Source of the DNA: CALJIC01 sp039805565
Lineage (GTDB): Bacteria; Chloroflexota; Chloroflexia; Chloroflexales; Roseiflexaceae
Length of the DNA stretch: 6,969 bases
Assembly (NCBI GenBank): GCA_039805565.1
Contig: JBDLTZ010000108.1
Location: forward strand, 1-6,969
Direction of reading: 5' to 3'
Below the pieces are notes generated by a model, which was not told the origin of the DNA, ran no database searches, and saw only the letters and a program-made list of their open reading frames with translations. The translations under genes were made by a program, and so were the position numbers. Every line of letters starts with the position of its first letter. The first letter of the stretch is position 1. Shown one piece after another: positions 5,670 through 6,969 of this stretch.

Positions 5670-6761
5670 ATGAGCTCGGTCCATAATTTCAACGCCGGCC
5701 CGGCGATCCTGCCCCGGCCGGTGCTGGAGCAGGTGCAGCATGAGCTGCTCGACTACCAGGGCAGTGGTATGTCCATCCTCGAGATGAGCCACCGCTCCAA
5801 AGAGTACGAGACCATCAACGCGCAGGCCGAGCAGCGCATCAAGCAATTCCTCGGCGTCAGCGACACCCATCGTGTGCTCTTCCTTCAGGGCGGCGCGTCG
5901 CTCCAGTTCGCTATGCTGCCGCTGAACTTTCTGCTGCCCCAGTCCTCCGCGGACTACATCGTGTCAGGCGCGTGGGGCGAGAAAGCCTACGAGGAGGCGG
6001 TCAAGATCGGCCAGGCCCGCATCGCAGGAACCACCCAGGCGGGGCAGTATCGCACCGTACCTCCGGCAGAATCGCTCCAGCTCGACCCGACAGCAGCCTA
6101 CGTCCACGTGACCACCAACGAGACGATCCACGGGGTGCAGTGGCCAAGCCTGCCCGACACCGGTGACCGCCCGCTCGTCGCCGACATGAGCAGCGACATC
6201 CTCTCGGGCCCGCTCGACGGCAGCCGCTTCACTATGATCTACGCCGGCGCGCAGAAGAACCTGGGCCCAGCCGGCGTGACCGTCGTCGTCATCAAAACAG
6301 CGTTCCTGAGCACTGCTAGCACGGCGCGCACCCTTCCGACAATGCTCAGCTACGCTACCCACGCGAAGAATAGCTCGCTGTACAACACACCGTCTGTCTT
6401 CGCCATCTACACGCTGAACCTCGTCCTGGGTTGGATCGAGAAGATTGGCGGGCTCGAGGCTATGGCCGAGCGAAACGCACAGAAAGCACAGACCATCTAC
6501 CAGAGCATCGACAGGAGCGGGGGTTTCTACCACGGTCATGCCGAGGTATTCGCCCGCTCACGCATGAACGTCACGTTCAGACTCCCCTCGGAGGAGCTTG
6601 AGAAGCAGTTCGTTGCCGAGGCTGCCAGGGAAGGCATGGTCGGACTAGCCGGCCACCGCGCGCTCGGAGGTGTTCGCGCCTCGATCTACAATGCGATGGA
6701 GCTAAGCAGCGTGCAGGCGCTGGCCTCATTCATGACCGAGTTCCTGCGCCGCAACGGTTAG
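5670..6761 (+). CDS. serC: Phosphoserine aminotransferase
   Basis: 363 residues from ATG 5670, a normal SerC length. AAGGAG at 5653-5658 lies 11 nt upstream; an in-frame GTG at 5574 would add a basic stretch not seen in SerC and is rejected. The PLP-dependent enzyme transfers the amino group of glutamate to 3-phosphohydroxypyruvate, the second step of serine synthesis, in the cytoplasm; in many bacteria it also acts in pyridoxal phosphate synthesis. Family signatures: NFNAGPAILP (6-15), FLQGGASLQFAMLPLN (71-86), TNETIHGVQW (149-158), MSSDILS (173-179), the PLP lysine K196 in GAQKNLGPAG (193-202), NTPSVFAIY (239-247), and GHRALGGVRASIYNA (328-342). All key regions are present and it appears intact. 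No serA or serB lies in the window. Upstream, a TATACT (5589-5594) could be a -10 box, but no good -35 accompanies it. Confidence 0.97.
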   Translation: MSSVHNFNAGPAILPRPVLEQVQHELLDYQGSGMSILEMSHRSKEYETINAQAEQRIKQFLGVSDTHRVLFLQGGASLQFAMLPLNFLLPQSSADYIVSGAWGEKAYEEAVKIGQARIAGTTQAGQYRTVPPAESLQLDPTAAYVHVTTNETIHGVQWPSLPDTGDRPLVADMSSDILSGPLDGSRFTMIYAGAQKNLGPAGVTVVVIKTAFLSTASTARTLPTMLSYATHAKNSSLYNTPSVFAIYTLNLVLGWIEKIGGLEAMAERNAQKAQTIYQSIDRSGGFYHGHAEVFARSRMNVTFRLPSEELEKQFVAEAAREGMVGLAGHRALGGVRASIYNAMELSSVQALASFMTEFLRRNG

Positions 6762-6813
6762 ATGCTCAAGGATCCTACCCCTCTCCTGTACACTTATGAT
6801 GATGACGTTAGAC

Positions 6814-6859
6814 AGGTGTCAAGGAATCGAGATGACGAATGAAGAGTTTCTTGACACCT
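6814..6859. repeat. Long-spaced perfect 10-bp inverted repeat
   Basis: AGGTGTCAAG (6814-6823) and CTTGACACCT (6850-6859) are perfect reverse complements 26 nt apart; with one mismatch the match extends three bases inward. The right arm contains the -35 box of the promoter at 6851-6879. The 36-nt centre-to-centre distance could suit paired regulator sites, or a hairpin at the end of serC mRNA; no T-tract follows. Confidence 0.75.
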
Positions 6860-6879
6860 CACCGTCAGCGTGCTATACT
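6851..6879 (+). promoter_or_regulatory. Sigma-70 promoter for a gene beyond the window
   Basis: TTGACA (6851-6856), a 17-nt spacer and TATACT (6874-6879) with an extended TGC just before the -10. Transcription should start near 6886, so at least 84 nt of leader lies inside the window. Confidence 0.85.
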
Positions 6880-6899
6880 ACCGCTCACCGAAATCAGAC

Positions 6900-6925
6900 G
6901 GTTTCACCTCCTTGTGAGGTAAACC
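6900..6925 (+). promoter_or_regulatory. Leader hairpin with an anti-Shine-Dalgarno-like arm
   Basis: GGTTT pairs with AAACC and ACCTC with GAGGT, with one bulged C (6905) and a CTTGT loop, giving 10 base pairs soon after the predicted transcript start. The left arm and loop read CACCTCCTT (6905-6913), identical to the 16S rRNA 3'-end anti-Shine-Dalgarno sequence; the right arm holds a GAGG. No start codon follows at a usable distance, so GAGG is unlikely to be a working ribosome site here. Not recognised as a known riboswitch. Confidence 0.5.
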
Positions 6926-6969
6926 CAACAAACAACTCCCGGCGCCGACCTCTCTGTGTGTCCCAAACG

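Larger units (their letters stand above)
6762..6969 (+). promoter_or_regulatory. Gene-free regulatory stretch after serC
   Basis: No coding region begins here and no ATG occurs after 6880, so the downstream gene or RNA starts beyond the window. It contains the inverted repeat, promoter and leader hairpin listed separately. No convincing intrinsic terminator for serC is visible. Confidence 0.6.

Noticed and set aside
6785..6822. Divergent minus-strand promoter using the TTGACA in the left arm of the inverted repeat
   Set aside because: No good -10 at 16-18 nt, and it would read antisense into serC.

Overview
The window is high-G+C bacterial DNA with compact genes. I lean towards Chloroflexota (Chloroflexia), with moderate confidence. 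The reasons are gene content (an archaeal-like XPB helicase beside a DUF790/Bax1 protein, and a DACNV-like diadenylate-cyclase domain protein) and degenerate 7-bp GACCAAG/GGTCCTT arrays of the kind I associate with filamentous phototrophs and their relatives. No 16S gene or other firm phylogenetic marker is present.

Layout: (1) 1-360 (+) is the C-terminal end of a YihY/BrkB-family membrane protein. (2) A 10-bp perfect stem (374-404) separates it from a convergent minus-strand DNA-repair cluster. (3) That cluster, in transcription order, is a small PolX-N-terminal-like helix-hairpin-helix protein (4297-3815), a 294-nt gap, an XPB-like superfamily 2 helicase (3520-2174), and a DUF790/Bax1-type protein (2047-398). 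Between helicase and Bax1 lie two inverted arrays of 7-bp repeats. One array has become the C-terminal tail and stop codon of the helicase. The other runs up to the Shine-Dalgarno sequence of the Bax1 gene. (4) The HhH gene has a perfect-consensus sigma-70 promoter (TTGACA, 17 nt, TATAAT) whose -35 box lies inside a perfect 6-3-6 palindrome. (5) Diverging from it on the + strand is a diadenylate-cyclase-like gene (4543-5527) with intact DGA and RHR motifs, broken by one extra base at about 5389 and probably missing its N-terminal part. (6) serC, phosphoserine aminotransferase, is complete at 5670-6761. (7) The last 208 nt hold no gene but carry a strong + promoter, a long-spaced 10-bp inverted repeat covering its -35 box, and a leader hairpin containing a copy of the 16S anti-Shine-Dalgarno sequence. 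The gene it serves lies outside the window.

How the genes may work together: the archaeal XPB-Bax1 pair is a helicase-nuclease that opens and cuts damaged DNA, and the HhH protein has the non-catalytic DNA-binding front end of family X polymerases. I infer a DNA-repair module. Two features suggest this version is divergent: the XPB RED motif reads RGD, and the conserved glutamate-containing motif I expect after the PDF motif in DUF790 proteins is replaced. The most notable points are the repeat-derived helicase tail with its possible mRNA hairpin, the palindrome-controlled HhH promoter, and the broken cyclic-dinucleotide gene.
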